From positions 1 to 64,000 of the forward strand of contig NZ_JACVWU010000028.1 in NCBI RefSeq assembly GCF_014596915.1: 64,000 bases of DNA, read 5' to 3'. This DNA comes from Streptomyces sp. TRM68416 (lineage in GTDB: Bacteria > Actinomycetota > Actinomycetes > Streptomycetales > Streptomycetaceae). The notes below the pieces were generated by a model, which saw nothing but the letters and a program-made list of their open reading frames with translations, did not search any database and had not been told where the DNA came from. The position numbers were made by a program, and so were the translations under genes. Shown here in pieces: positions 1-8,600 of this stretch (position 1 is the stretch's first letter; every line of letters starts with the position of its first letter).

Positions 1-2
1 AG

Positions 3-173
3 AGAAGAGGGCGCCCGATCCGGCCGCGGGCCGGGGTGTGGGGCCGGCTGCACGAGGCGGTGCTGCACCGACTCGATGACGCCGGCCCCATCGACGTCCC
101 GCTCGTGGTCCTCGGCTCCGCTCGGCCGAACGTGGTGGTGGCATGCCGTCGGTCGAGGACAACCGGCGGATGA
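3..173 (+). pseudogene. IS5-family transposase remnant
   Basis: One frame, open at the window edge, reads VWGRLHEAVLHRLDDAG and then LVVLGSA before a stop at 171-173. This matches the part of IS5-type (IS112/IS1647-like) transposases where an acidic catalytic region follows a W-x-R-L-H-E stretch. The sequence after LGSA no longer resembles a transposase and the frame ends soon, so only a fragment remains. No terminal repeats can be seen because the left end is outside the window. The stretch from 174 to 341 shows no gene. Confidence 0.55.
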
Positions 174-341
174 CCGAGGGGCAGCGCGCTGCGCCGGCAG
201 CGGCCTTCCAGGCTCCCCGGGCTCCGCCTGATCCGCCCCGGCACCGCGGCCGGCGTGCGCCGCGGCCACAGCGGTCTCCGCGTACGGCAGCCGACCGCAG
301 GAAATGGCCGGTCGACTGCCCGCAGGGTCAAGCCGGTCGGA

Positions 342-1601
342 TCAACGCGGGCCGGACAGGACGTGAGCGGTGCCGGGGAGGCTCTTTGTGGTTGCGGACG
401 CGGTCTTCTTCGTCTTCTTCGGGGTGGCGGTGACCATGGCAGCGCCGCCCTTGCAGTGCTCGGCCTTCTCCGCCGCGGTCATGGGACGGGCGACCCAGTC
501 GACGACGCCCATCTCCTGCGGGACGGGACCGGTGGCGGTGAAGTCACGGACGTACCAGATGTAGTGACCCCATTTTCGGTCCTTGTACGTCACCGTGTAC
601 TCACCCCCCGCGGTCTGCATCTTGGTGTTCCGGTTGACCCAGCCGACCTCCCCGGCCGGGACGGTGAGGTCCGTCTCGTCGGTGACCCTGGTCTCCCAGC
701 TCCACTCGTGTCCGTAGGTGGTCTTGAAGCTGAGGCTGTACTCCGCGCCGGTCAGGGAACTTCCGATCTTGTAGGTGGCTCCCAGTTCGACGCTGAGCGA
801 GTTCTTGCCGCCGGTCGCGTCCGTCCAGGTCATCTTCTTCACCTGCTCGATGCTGGTGCAGTTGTACGCGCGGGCCACCTCGTGCGCCCCGCCGTAGCTG
901 TAGGTGACGTCGCCCTTGTGCTCGAACTTGCAGGTGGCGATCTTCTTGTCGCAGTCCTCGAAGAGCTGGGCGGCGGTCGGCGCTTCCGCGTAGTTCCACT
1001 GGATCGAGCTGGTGCGGTTGTCCAGCCCGTCCCCGACCGCGAGCTGACCGCCGATCTGCCAGCTGGTGGAGTCGCCCTTCAGTCCGGGGTCGGCGAAGTG
1101 CCTGGCCTGGCAGTCGTTGAAGGTCTGGTACGAGCTGATGGCGTCGTCGAACTCGGCGGGCACCTGGTCGACCTGGAAACCCGGCCCGTCGGGGGTGCAC
1201 TTGCTGTCGGCGGTGAAGCTCATGGACTTGCCCTGGTGGTCCGCGTCCAGGTACTCGGTGCCGATGACGACGGACGACTCCTCATCGTCCTCCTGCTCCG
1301 CGGCGGTGCCGGCGACGTCGATCCTCTTCTGGAAGGCCGGGCTGGCGGCGGCTGTGCGGACGTCCAGGGGAGCGTCCTTGACCCGGCCGTCGGTGGCTGC
1401 CGCGATGGCCGCCCGGTAGGTCGGGAAGCATCGGACGGGACCGCCGGATATGTCGACGGTGCAGTGTGATCCGGCTGCCTCGGGACCGGGCTCGGTGGTG
1501 GTGGCCAACGCGGTGATCGGCACGGTCAGGGCCAGCACGCCGGTGCCCGCCGCCACGATGATCACGGTCTTCTTGGTACGGCTCTTCATGCGGTGCTTCA
1601 T
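342..1601 (-). CDS. Secreted beta/gamma-crystallin (I36-like) protein with aerolysin-like C-terminal region
   Basis: The 419-residue product starts at the ATG at 1601, preceded by an AGAGG site; a longer frame to 1652 lacks one. Residues 1-33 form a signal peptide with a lysine/arginine-rich start and a hydrophobic core ending near ALA. Residues about 110-203 carry two beta/gamma-crystallin motifs (YLDADHQGKS; FADPGLKGDSTSW with the following LDNRTSSIQW), as in peptidase inhibitor I36-like proteins. Residues about 205-385 are rich in Thr, Ser, Tyr and Trp in alternating beta pattern (TYGHEWSW, VPAGEVGWVNR), resembling the stem of ETX/MTX2-aerolysin pore formers. It is probably exported. The target is unknown; a non-toxic envelope or inhibitor role is equally possible. 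Confidence 0.75.
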   Translation of the reverse strand: MKHRMKSRTKKTVIIVAAGTGVLALTVPITALATTTEPGPEAAGSHCTVDISGGPVRCFPTYRAAIAAATDGRVKDAPLDVRTAAASPAFQKRIDVAGTAAEQEDDEESSVVIGTEYLDADHQGKSMSFTADSKCTPDGPGFQVDQVPAEFDDAISSYQTFNDCQARHFADPGLKGDSTSWQIGGQLAVGDGLDNRTSSIQWNYAEAPTAAQLFEDCDKKIATCKFEHKGDVTYSYGGAHEVARAYNCTSIEQVKKMTWTDATGGKNSLSVELGATYKIGSSLTGAEYSLSFKTTYGHEWSWETRVTDETDLTVPAGEVGWVNRNTKMQTAGGEYTVTYKDRKWGHYIWYVRDFTATGPVPQEMGVVDWVARPMTAAEKAEHCKGGAAMVTATPKKTKKTASATTKSLPGTAHVLSGPR

Positions 1602-1865
1602 CTGCGGTTTGCCTCTTCGGGGCCAGGAGTCGCCGGCCAGCCGCACGAGCAATGACTGGGCCAGTGCTTACGGGCAGGGAGGCTAGTCCAGCGCATCACG
1701 AGGCTTCCGGGGCTTGAGGGAGATCTGAGGTGCCTGGTGCCAAGTCGGCGCGGCCGTCGCCGAGTTCGGGCCCGGGCCGCCACGATGACCACGTCCGATC
1801 CAGGGGACCTGACTGCGTTGCGCCGGAGGGGCCGCTGCGATCACAGAAGGCGCGCAACGCGGGAC

Positions 1866-2460
1866 GCCGACGCCCAGGCCGGTGCGGTCCTGGAGGTAGC
1901 GACCCAGGTCGAGGAGTCCCCACAGGATCAGCCCGCCCGCCACACGACGGTGAAGACGACGTCGCCCGTGCGCTGCCGAGCGGCGTCCACGACCAGCGGC
2001 CGGTCGTCCCGGCCGAGCACACGGCCCGCCCGGTTCAGCCCCCGCCCGAGTGGGCGCAGTGCCCGGCCGAGCAGTTGCGGCCAGTGCGAGAGGCGCAGGA
2101 AGTCCAGGACGTACGACCGCTGTGCCTCGCCGGCCTCGGACTGCTCGTTCTTGAACTTCTCCGCCCATGCCGTCAGGGGCCGCCAGAACAGGAAGTTCAC
2201 GCCGATCACCATGACGGCCATGGTGAGGATGGCCCAGCCGACCTTGCCCGGGTCGCCGTCGGTGATCGCGGCACCGGCGTAGGAGCCGACGCCGGGCAGC
2301 GCGTACTGCTGGTTGGTGACGCTGATCGCCGCCGAGGCGACCAGGAAGAACCAGCCGCCGCCGAAGCTCATCATCCCGTTCCAGACCAGGCCGATCATTC
2401 CGGCCGGGACCTCGACCTTCCAGAAGCGCATCCACCGGGTGAACCCGAACGACCGTGACA
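1866..2460 (-). pseudogene. Fragment of NitT/TauT-type ABC transporter permease
   Basis: The frame around 2431-1928 encodes RFWKVEVPAGMIGLVWNGMM, then a central transmembrane stretch ending near FWRPLTAWAEKF. These match the second permease domain of the large fused (about 580 residue) binding-protein-dependent permeases of streptomycetes. Homology breaks near 1935, where the following segment (VAGGLILWGLLDLGRYLQ) continues only in another frame and then disappears after about 1866. The N-terminal half, the C-terminus and any ATPase partner are absent. Truncation plus frameshift mark it as a relic rather than a 167-residue gene. Confidence 0.7.
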
Positions 2461-2501
2461 GCTGCGGTGCAGGTGGCCGGACGACGGGAGACGCTGGTGC
2501 C

Positions 2502-3272
2502 GTGAATCAGGTTCAGGAGGTCGTGAGGCTGGTCGGCGGTGTGCTGGGCCGCGATGTCATCGGCACCTGCCTCCACGGCTCCTCCGTGCTCGGCGGACTC
2601 AGACCGGCCAGCGACCTGGACGTGCTGGTCGTGTCCCGGCGGCGGATGAGCGAGCAGGAGCGACGGGCACTGCTCGGTGGACTGCTGCGGATCTCCGGCT
2701 CCCGGAACGAGGTCCGCCCGGTCGAGCTCACCGTGGTCGTCCAGTCCGAGGTCCGGCCCTGGCGGTACCCGCCGACCGGCGACTTCCTCTACGGCGAGTG
2801 GCTGCGCGCCGATTACGAGGCCGGGAAGGTCCCCCAGCCGGAGCCGATGCCGGACCTGGCCCTGCTGATCAGCATGGCGCTGACCGGAGACCACCCCCTC
2901 ACCGGCCCGCGCCCGGCGCGGATCCTCGACCCGGTTCCGCAGGCCGACCTGGTCCGGGCGAGCGTGGCCGGTGTCCCCGGCCTGCTCGACGGTCTGGACA
3001 GCGACACCCGCAACGTCCTGCTGACCTTCGCCCGCATCTGGACCACGCTCGCCACCGGCCGGATCACGTCGAAGGACGCCGCCGCCGACTGGGCCCTCGC
3101 CCGGCTCCCGCCCGAACTCCGCCCCGTCCTCGAACACGCCAGGCGGCTCTATCTCGACTGCCCCTACTCCGAGGAGAGTTGGAGCGACGCACTGCGGGCG
3201 CAGGTGCGTCCGCACGTGGACCGCGTGCTCGCCGAGATCGACCACCTGCTCACCCGCACCCCGCGGAGGTGA
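2502..3272 (+). CDS. AadA-like aminoglycoside nucleotidyltransferase family protein
   Basis: The product has 256 residues from a GTG at 2502, with GGGAG 11 bases upstream. The N-terminus has the nucleotidyltransferase signature HGSSVLGG followed by SDLDVLVV, which supplies the Gly-Ser and paired Asp residues that bind Mg-ATP. The C-terminal half is helical (WTTLATGRITSKDAAADWAL), matching the DUF4111 domain of ANT(3'')/AadA streptomycin-spectinomycin adenylyltransferases. The length fits AadA (about 260 residues). Many genomic homologues are not proven resistance enzymes, so the substrate is uncertain. It lies between a decayed permease and the arsenic cluster and is convergent with trxB. Confidence 0.75.
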   Translation: MNQVQEVVRLVGGVLGRDVIGTCLHGSSVLGGLRPASDLDVLVVSRRRMSEQERRALLGGLLRISGSRNEVRPVELTVVVQSEVRPWRYPPTGDFLYGEWLRADYEAGKVPQPEPMPDLALLISMALTGDHPLTGPRPARILDPVPQADLVRASVAGVPGLLDGLDSDTRNVLLTFARIWTTLATGRITSKDAAADWALARLPPELRPVLEHARRLYLDCPYSEESWSDALRAQVRPHVDRVLAEIDHLLTRTPRR

Positions 3273-3404
3273 GGGCCGCTCCCGCACCGTGCCGCCTGCG
3301 CGATGACGCAGCAGCGCGGCGCGGTAGCGCCCCGTCCCTCCTCCTGGGACGCCGCCGCGGCGGGCGATCCAGGAGGCGGTGGAGTCGTCGGTGCGGGTCG
3401 GCCG

Positions 3405-4385
3405 TCAGACGGCGACCGGCGCCGTGTTCCGTCCGCCCGCGGCCTGCTGGTCGCTGAGCGCGGCGAGGTACCGCTCCGCGTCGATGGCCGCCTGGCAGCC
3501 GCTGCCGGCGGCGGTGATGGCCTGGCGGTAGGTGTGGTCGACGACGTCTCCCGCGGCGAAGACGCCCGGGATGTTGGTACGGGTCGACGGCGAGTCGACC
3601 TTCAGATAGCCCTCGTCGTCCAATGCCAGCTGGCCGGCGAAGAGTTCGGTGCGCGGGTCGTGGCCGATGGCGATGAACAGCCCGGTCACGTCCAGGTCGC
3701 GGGTCTCGCCCGTGGCGGTGTCGCGCAGCACGACACCCGCGAGCATCCCGTTCGCCTCCTTGATCTCGGCGATCTCGCTGTCGTACGCGAAGGAGATCTT
3801 CTCGTCGGCCCGGGCGCGGTTCTGCATGACCTTCGAGGCGCGCAGGGTGCCGCGGCGGTGGACGACGGTCACCGAGCGGGCGAATCGGGTGAGGAAGGTG
3901 GCCTCTTCCATGGCGGTGTCGCCGCCGCCGACCACGGCGATGTCGCGGTCGCGGAAGAAGAAGCCGTCGCAGGTCGCGCACCAGGACACGCCGCGTCCGG
4001 ACAGCTCCTCCTCCCGCGGCAGGCCGAGCTTGCGGTAGCCGGAACCGGTCGCGACGATCACGGTCCTCGCGCGGTGGACGGTGCCCGCCGAGTCGGTGAG
4101 CAGCTTGATGTCGCCGGTGAGGTCGACCTCGACGATGTCGTCGTCGACCATTTCGGCGCCGAACCTCTCGGCCTGGGCGCGCATGTTGAGCATCAGGTCC
4201 GGGCCGTCGACGCCTTCGGGGAAGCCCGGGAAGTTCTCCACCTCGGTGGTCGTGGTCAGCGACCCGCCCACGAAGATCGAGCTGCCGAACAGCAACGGCT
4301 TGAGCTGGGCGCGGGCGGTGTAGAGGGCGACGGTGTATCCGGCGGGGCCGGAGCCGATGATGACGACCTCGCGTATCGCGCTCAC
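3405..4385 (-). CDS. trxB: Thioredoxin-disulfide reductase
   Basis: This 326-residue flavoprotein has the FAD-binding GSGPAGYTVALYTARA at the N-terminus, the redox-active CATC, an NADPH-binding GGGDTAMEEA and a C-terminal GDVVDHTYRQA. That is the full domain set of low-molecular-weight TrxB. It starts with a GTG whose last bases overlap the arsC stop (GTGA), so the two genes are probably translationally coupled. The neighbour is a thioredoxin-coupled arsenate reductase, so this copy probably supplies reducing power for arsenate reduction. It is likely additional to a housekeeping trxB elsewhere (inference). Confidence 0.93.
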   Translation of the reverse strand: MSAIREVVIIGSGPAGYTVALYTARAQLKPLLFGSSIFVGGSLTTTTEVENFPGFPEGVDGPDLMLNMRAQAERFGAEMVDDDIVEVDLTGDIKLLTDSAGTVHRARTVIVATGSGYRKLGLPREEELSGRGVSWCATCDGFFFRDRDIAVVGGGDTAMEEATFLTRFARSVTVVHRRGTLRASKVMQNRARADEKISFAYDSEIAEIKEANGMLAGVVLRDTATGETRDLDVTGLFIAIGHDPRTELFAGQLALDDEGYLKVDSPSTRTNIPGVFAAGDVVDHTYRQAITAAGSGCQAAIDAERYLAALSDQQAAGGRNTAPVAV

Positions 4386-4795
4386 TTGGCCGCTTCCGGA
4401 GCGATCTCGGCGATCAGGCCCTCGACCAGGACCCTGATCTCGTCACGGATCGGACGGACGGCCTCGACGCCCTGCCCGGCCGGGTCGTCGAGCTTCCAGT
4501 CGAGGTAGCGCTTGCCGGGGAAGACCGGGCAGGTGTCGCCGCAGCCCATGGTGATGCAGACGTCCGATTCCCGTACGGCGTCCACGGTGAGGATCTTCGG
4601 CACCTCGGCGGAGATGTCGATGCCCACCTCGGCCATGGCCTCGACCGCGGCCGGGTTCACGGCGTCGCCGGGCGCGGAGCCGGCCGAACGGACCTCGACG
4701 CGGTCACCCGCCAGGTGGGACAGCCAGGCGGCGGCCATCTGCGAGCGGCCGGCGTTGTGGACGCACACGAACAGGACGGAGGGCTTCTCGGGCAT
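4382..4795 (-). CDS. arsC: Thioredoxin-coupled arsenate reductase
   Basis: The 137-residue product has the low-molecular-weight phosphatase loop CVHNAGRS (Cys11 to Arg17) and the distal pair in CGDTC that forms the Cys relay of S. aureus-type ArsC. It reduces arsenate to arsenite in the cytoplasm for export by Acr3. The ATG at 4795 is chosen because the protein then begins five residues before the core strand; the longer frame to 4888 has no family match. It is divergent from arsR and its stop overlaps the trxB start. The shared intergenic region carries the ArsR-type inverted repeats, so arsenite probably induces it. Confidence 0.93.
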   Translation of the reverse strand: MPEKPSVLFVCVHNAGRSQMAAAWLSHLAGDRVEVRSAGSAPGDAVNPAAVEAMAEVGIDISAEVPKILTVDAVRESDVCITMGCGDTCPVFPGKRYLDWKLDDPAGQGVEAVRPIRDEIRVLVEGLIAEIAPEAAK

Positions 4796-4897
4796 CGGAA
4801 GGTCTCTCTTGTCTCGCGACGAATACGGGTGACGAGCCGAATGAGGCATGCGATCAGGCCGCGCGCCGGCACTGCAACCCATCAGCACCCGGTGGTG

Positions 4898-4951
4898 TCA
4901 GCCACCACTGATGTGAGAGTATCAGTCCATGATGACGTCAGTCGACACTGA
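4898..4951. promoter_or_regulatory. Two candidate ArsR operators, TCAG-N6-CTGA
   Basis: Identical inverted-repeat patterns TCAG-N6-CTGA occur at 4898-4911 and 4938-4951, exactly 40 bp apart. They lie in the divergent arsC/arsR control region, the second inside the first codons of arsR. A further ATCAGT half site lies at 4921. Symmetric sites of this type overlapping divergent promoters are typical for ArsR/SmtB repressors. Binding is inferred, not shown. Confidence 0.6.
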
Positions 4952-5237
4952 TCTGATCCGCGCTCTGGCCGACCCGCTCAGGCTGCAGATCGTGACCCTG
5001 CTGGCCCGCGAGACCCTCTGCACCACCCACCTCGTGGAGGAGACCGGTGCCCGCCAGACCAACCTCTCCAATCACCTGAGAGTGCTGCGCGAGGCCGGAG
5101 TGGTGGAGACCGAGCCCTGCGGCCGCTTCACCTACTACAAGCTCAGGCCCGACGTCGTCGCCACGCTCGCCGGCCAGTTCGCCGATCTGGCCGAGTCCGC
5201 CCGTCATGCCGCCGACAACAAGAGGGCCTGCCCGTGA
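4929..5237 (+). CDS. arsR: ArsR-family arsenite-responsive repressor
   Basis: This 102-residue winged-helix protein has the recognition helix pattern QTNLSNHLRVLREAGVV and the wing GRFTYYKLRPD. The canonical metal-binding ELCVCDL motif is replaced by TLCTTHL, leaving one Cys there plus one in EPCGR and one at the C-terminus, so the sensing site differs from the textbook form. Two ATGs (4929 and 4932) are possible and the Shine-Dalgarno is weak (GAGAG). The stop overlaps the acr3 start by GTGA, so repressor and pump are coupled. It probably controls both arms of the arsenic module. Confidence 0.88.
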   Translation: MMTSVDTDLIRALADPLRLQIVTLLARETLCTTHLVEETGARQTNLSNHLRVLREAGVVETEPCGRFTYYKLRPDVVATLAGQFADLAESARHAADNKRACP

Positions 5238-6322
5238 CCCGCACCGAACCATCCGCGACCACAAGCGCCGAGGAGTCCTCGGTCGTCGCGAAGCTGTCGA
5301 CGCTCGACCGCTTCCTCGCCGTCTGGATCCTGCTCGCCATGGCGCTCGGCCTCGGTCTCGGCCGCCTGGTCCCGGGCCTGAACGACGCGCTGGCGAAGGT
5401 CGAGATCGGCGGTATCTCGCTGCCCATCGCGGTCGGCCTGTTGATCATGATGTATCCGGTCCTCGCGAAGGTCCGCTACGACAGGCTCGACGCCGTGACC
5501 GGCGACCGCCGTCTGATGATCTCGTCGCTGGTCATCAACTGGGTGCTCGGCCCGGCGGTGATGTTCGCCCTCGCCTGGATCTTCCTGGCCGACCTGCCCG
5601 AGTACCGCACGGGCCTCATCATCGTGGGACTCGCCCGCTGCATCGCCATGGTCATCATCTGGAACGACCTCGCCTGCGGCGACCGGGAGGCCGCCGCCGT
5701 GCTCGTGGCCCTCAACTCGGTCTTCCAAGTGCTGGCGTTCGGCCTGCTCGGCTGGTTCTACCTCGACATCCTTCCCGGCCTGCTCGGCCTGGGAGAGGGC
5801 GAGCACCTCGACATCTCCATGGGCAAGATCGCCCTGAACGTGGTCATCTTCCTGGGCGTCCCGCTGCTGGCCGGCTTCCTCACCCGCCGCATCGGCGAGA
5901 AGAAGTCGGGCCGCGAGGCGTACGAGGCCAAGTTCCTGCCGAGGATCGGTCCCTGGGCGCTGTACGGCCTGCTCTTCACGATCGTCATCCTCTTCGCCCT
6001 GCAGGGGAAGACGATCACCTCGCAGCCGGTCGACGTCATCCGGATCGCGCTGCCGCTGCTGGTGTACTTCGCGGTCATGTGGTTCGGCACGTTCCTGCTC
6101 GGCAAGGCGATCGGCCTGAACTACGAGCGCACCACGACCCTCGCGTTCACCGCGGCCGGCAACAACTTCGAGCTGGCGATCGCGGTCGCCATCGCCACCT
6201 TCGGCGTCACGTCCGGCCAGGCGCTCTCGGGCGTCGTCGGTCCGCTGATCGAAGTGCCGGTCCTGGTCGCCCTGGTGTACGTCTCGCTGGCCTGGCGCAA
6301 GAAGTTCGCGGCGGCCCCGTGA
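5234..6322 (+). CDS. acr3: ACR3-family arsenite efflux permease
   Basis: This 362-residue integral membrane protein has about ten hydrophobic segments. The two residues needed in Acr3 transporters are present: Cys136 in the ARCIAM segment and Glu313 in the GNNFELAIAVAIA segment. It exports arsenite using the proton gradient. The start GTG overlaps the arsR stop and its own stop overlaps the next gene, giving a tight arsR-acr3-arsO operon. Length and motifs are normal for bacterial Acr3; some databases call this family ArsB. Confidence 0.93.
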   Translation: MTRTEPSATTSAEESSVVAKLSTLDRFLAVWILLAMALGLGLGRLVPGLNDALAKVEIGGISLPIAVGLLIMMYPVLAKVRYDRLDAVTGDRRLMISSLVINWVLGPAVMFALAWIFLADLPEYRTGLIIVGLARCIAMVIIWNDLACGDREAAAVLVALNSVFQVLAFGLLGWFYLDILPGLLGLGEGEHLDISMGKIALNVVIFLGVPLLAGFLTRRIGEKKSGREAYEAKFLPRIGPWALYGLLFTIVILFALQGKTITSQPVDVIRIALPLLVYFAVMWFGTFLLGKAIGLNYERTTTLAFTAAGNNFELAIAVAIATFGVTSGQALSGVVGPLIEVPVLVALVYVSLAWRKKFAAAP

Positions 6323-7371
6323 CGTCGACCGCGGACGTGGTGGTGATCGGTGGCGGCCAGGCCGGGCTCGCCGCCGGTTACCACCTGCGCCGGCTCGGCG
6401 TGGACTTCGTCGTCCTCGACGCACAGTCCACGCCGGGCGGCGCCTGGCAGCACACCTGGGACTCGCTGCGTCTGTTCTCCCCGGCCGCGTACTCCTCCCT
6501 GCCGGGGTGGCTCATGCCCGCGCAGACAGGCGAGACGTATCCGGACGCGGCCCATGTGGTCGCGTATCTCGGCGACTACGAGAAGCGGTACGGGCTGCCG
6601 GTGCGGCGTCCCGTGCGGGTCGGGGGAGTTCACCGCGACGGAGCCCGTCTGCGCGTCGAGACCGACTCCGGCGTATGGCGGACCCGTGCGGTCATCAGCG
6701 CCACCGGCACCTGGTGGCGGCCGTTCCTGCCCTCCGTCGCGGGCAGGTTCGACGGCCGGCAACTGCACACGGTGCACTACCGCGGCCCGTCCGACTTCGC
6801 CGGTCAACGGGTGATCGTGGTGGGTGGCGGCAACTCCGGCGCCCAGATCGCCGCCGACCTCGCGTACGACACCGAGCCGACCTGGGTCACCCGGCGCCCG
6901 CCCCGCTTCCTGGCCGACGACATCGACGGCCGCGCGCTCTTCGACGCAGCGACCGCACGACGCCGGGCACTTGAGCAGGGACGCCCGGATTCGGGCGGAG
7001 TCGCCTCCCTCGGCGACATCGTCGTCGTGCCGCCGGTGCGCGAGGCCCGTGACCGTGGCCTGCTGAAGGCGTCGCCCCTGTTCGACCGGCTCACGGCGGA
7101 CGGCGTCCAGTGGTCCGACGGCACCCGGGCCCGGGCCGATGCGATCATCTGGTGCACCGGCTTCCGCCCGGCGCTCTCCCACCTCGCGCCCCTGGGCCTG
7201 CGCGGAGTGCGCGGCCGTATCCCCACCGAGGGCACCCGCGCCGTCGCCGAGCCCCGACTCCACCTGCTCGGCTACGGCGACTGGACCGGACCGGCCTCCG
7301 CCACTCTCATCGGTGTGGGCCGGACGGCGCGCGACGCCGCCCGCGAGATCGCGGGGCTCCTCGGCCGCTGA
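6319..7371 (+). CDS. arsO: ArsO-type flavin-dependent monooxygenase
   Basis: The 350-residue product has an N-terminal FAD site (VVIGGGQAGLAAGYHL) and a central NADPH site (VVGGGNSGAQIAADLA), with PGGAWQHTWDSLRLFSP between them. This is the layout of class B flavin monooxygenases and of the ArsO proteins found in ars operons. It starts with a GTG overlapping the acr3 stop. ArsO has been linked to arsenic resistance, possibly acting on trivalent arsenicals, but the exact reaction is not settled and cannot be read from sequence. A strong bidirectional terminator follows. Confidence 0.8.
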   Translation: MTSTADVVVIGGGQAGLAAGYHLRRLGVDFVVLDAQSTPGGAWQHTWDSLRLFSPAAYSSLPGWLMPAQTGETYPDAAHVVAYLGDYEKRYGLPVRRPVRVGGVHRDGARLRVETDSGVWRTRAVISATGTWWRPFLPSVAGRFDGRQLHTVHYRGPSDFAGQRVIVVGGGNSGAQIAADLAYDTEPTWVTRRPPRFLADDIDGRALFDAATARRRALEQGRPDSGGVASLGDIVVVPPVREARDRGLLKASPLFDRLTADGVQWSDGTRARADAIIWCTGFRPALSHLAPLGLRGVRGRIPTEGTRAVAEPRLHLLGYGDWTGPASATLIGVGRTARDAAREIAGLLGR

Positions 7372-7427
7372 GCCTCAGCGCCTCGGCCGCCGGGCACAGC
7401 CCCGACCCGGTCCAAGCCCCATGCCGC

Positions 7428-7460
7428 GGCTGCCCGGAGCACGAGGTGCTCCGGGCAGCC
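7428..7460. terminator. Bidirectional terminator hairpin
   Basis: A perfect 15-bp stem (7428-7442 with 7446-7460) closes a three-base GAG loop. It lies between the convergent arsO and SPFH genes and can serve both strands. There is no clear T-run, as is usual in high-GC actinobacteria. Confidence 0.8.
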
Positions 7461-7491
7461 GGCACAGTGGTCACCCTCCGCAAGCGCCGGG

Positions 7492-8571
7492 CTACCCCCT
7501 CCGCGGCGACTGCGCGGCCTCGGCGGCCTCGGCCTTGGCGTCGCTCACCGCGGCGGCGGCCTGCTTCTCGGCCTCGTCGGCGGCCGTGGCGGCGTCGAGC
7601 GACATCATCGAACCCGCCTCCAGTTGCGGGCTCCGGCCTTCGGCCGGGGTGTCGGCGGCGGTTTCCTGCTCGGGTTGTGCGGCCTCGGACGAACCGGCCG
7701 CCGAGTGGTCGCCGAACGCGGTGGTGACGGTCCGAATCGCCTCGGTCAGCTCGCCCGGGATCACCCAGAACGTGTTGTTGTCGCTGCTCGCGAGGTGCGG
7801 GAGCGTCTCGAGGTACTTGTAGGCCAGGATCTTGGCGTCGGCGTTGTTGCGGTGGACGGCCTGGAAGACCAGCTCCACCGCCTTCGCCTCGCCGTCCGCG
7901 CGCAGGATCATGGCCTGCTGCGTGCCCTGGGCCTCCAGGATGTCCTTCTGCTTCGTGCCTTCCGCGGTGAGGATCTTGGCCTGCCGCTCTCCTTCGGCGT
8001 GCAGGATGGCCGCGCGCTTGTCACGTTCGGCCCGCATCTGCTTCTCCATCGCTTCCTTGATGGTGTGCGGCGGGTCGATGGCCTTGATCTCGACGCGGTT
8101 GACCCTGATGCCCCACTTGCCGGTGGCGTCGTCGAGGACGGCACGGAGCCGGGAGTTGATCTCCTCACGGGAGGTGAGCGTCTCCTCCAGGTCCATGCTG
8201 CCGATGACATTGCGCAGCGTGGTCACGGTGAGCTGGTCTATCGCCTGCAGGTAGTCGGCGACCTCGTAGGCCGCCGCCCTCGGGTCCGTGATCTGGTAGT
8301 AGAGCACGGTGTCGATGTTCACCACGAGGTTGTCCTCGGTGATCACCGGCCGGGGATCGGAGGAGTACACCTGTTCGCGTACGTCGAGTTTGGTGTTGAT
8401 GCGGTCCGCGACGGGCAGAACGAAATTCAGCCCGGGTTGCAGCGTCCGGCGATAGCGCCCGAACCGCTCGATGTTGTAGCGGCGTGCCTGCGGCACGATC
8501 CGCACGGTGGAGGCCATGAGGAAGACGACAACGATCGCCGCCACAAGAATGGGGATGACCACGGGATCCAC
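7492..8571 (-). CDS. SPFH/band 7 (stomatin-prohibitin) membrane protein
   Basis: The product has 359 residues and starts with GTG after GGAGG. A single N-terminal membrane anchor (IPILVAAIVVVFLM) precedes an SPFH domain (PQARRYNIERFGRY to about residue 190) and a long charged coiled coil (AEGERQAKILTAEGTKQ). A low-complexity Ala/Glu-rich tail follows. Stomatin-like proteins scaffold membrane microdomains. The NfeD partner gene lies just upstream, the usual pairing, which suggests one membrane-quality complex. Confidence 0.88.
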   Translation of the reverse strand: MDPVVIPILVAAIVVVFLMASTVRIVPQARRYNIERFGRYRRTLQPGLNFVLPVADRINTKLDVREQVYSSDPRPVITEDNLVVNIDTVLYYQITDPRAAAYEVADYLQAIDQLTVTTLRNVIGSMDLEETLTSREEINSRLRAVLDDATGKWGIRVNRVEIKAIDPPHTIKEAMEKQMRAERDKRAAILHAEGERQAKILTAEGTKQKDILEAQGTQQAMILRADGEAKAVELVFQAVHRNNADAKILAYKYLETLPHLASSDNNTFWVIPGELTEAIRTVTTAFGDHSAAGSSEAAQPEQETAADTPAEGRSPQLEAGSMMSLDAATAADEAEKQAAAAVSDAKAEAAEAAQSPRRG

Positions 8572-8600
8572 GGTGCCTCCGTCGGTATGCGTTCAGCCGT

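Noticed and set aside
1683..3287. A 534-codon minus-strand frame
   Set aside because: It runs through the permease relic in the wrong frame and is antisense to the AadA-like gene; only about 1866-1934 shows real homology.
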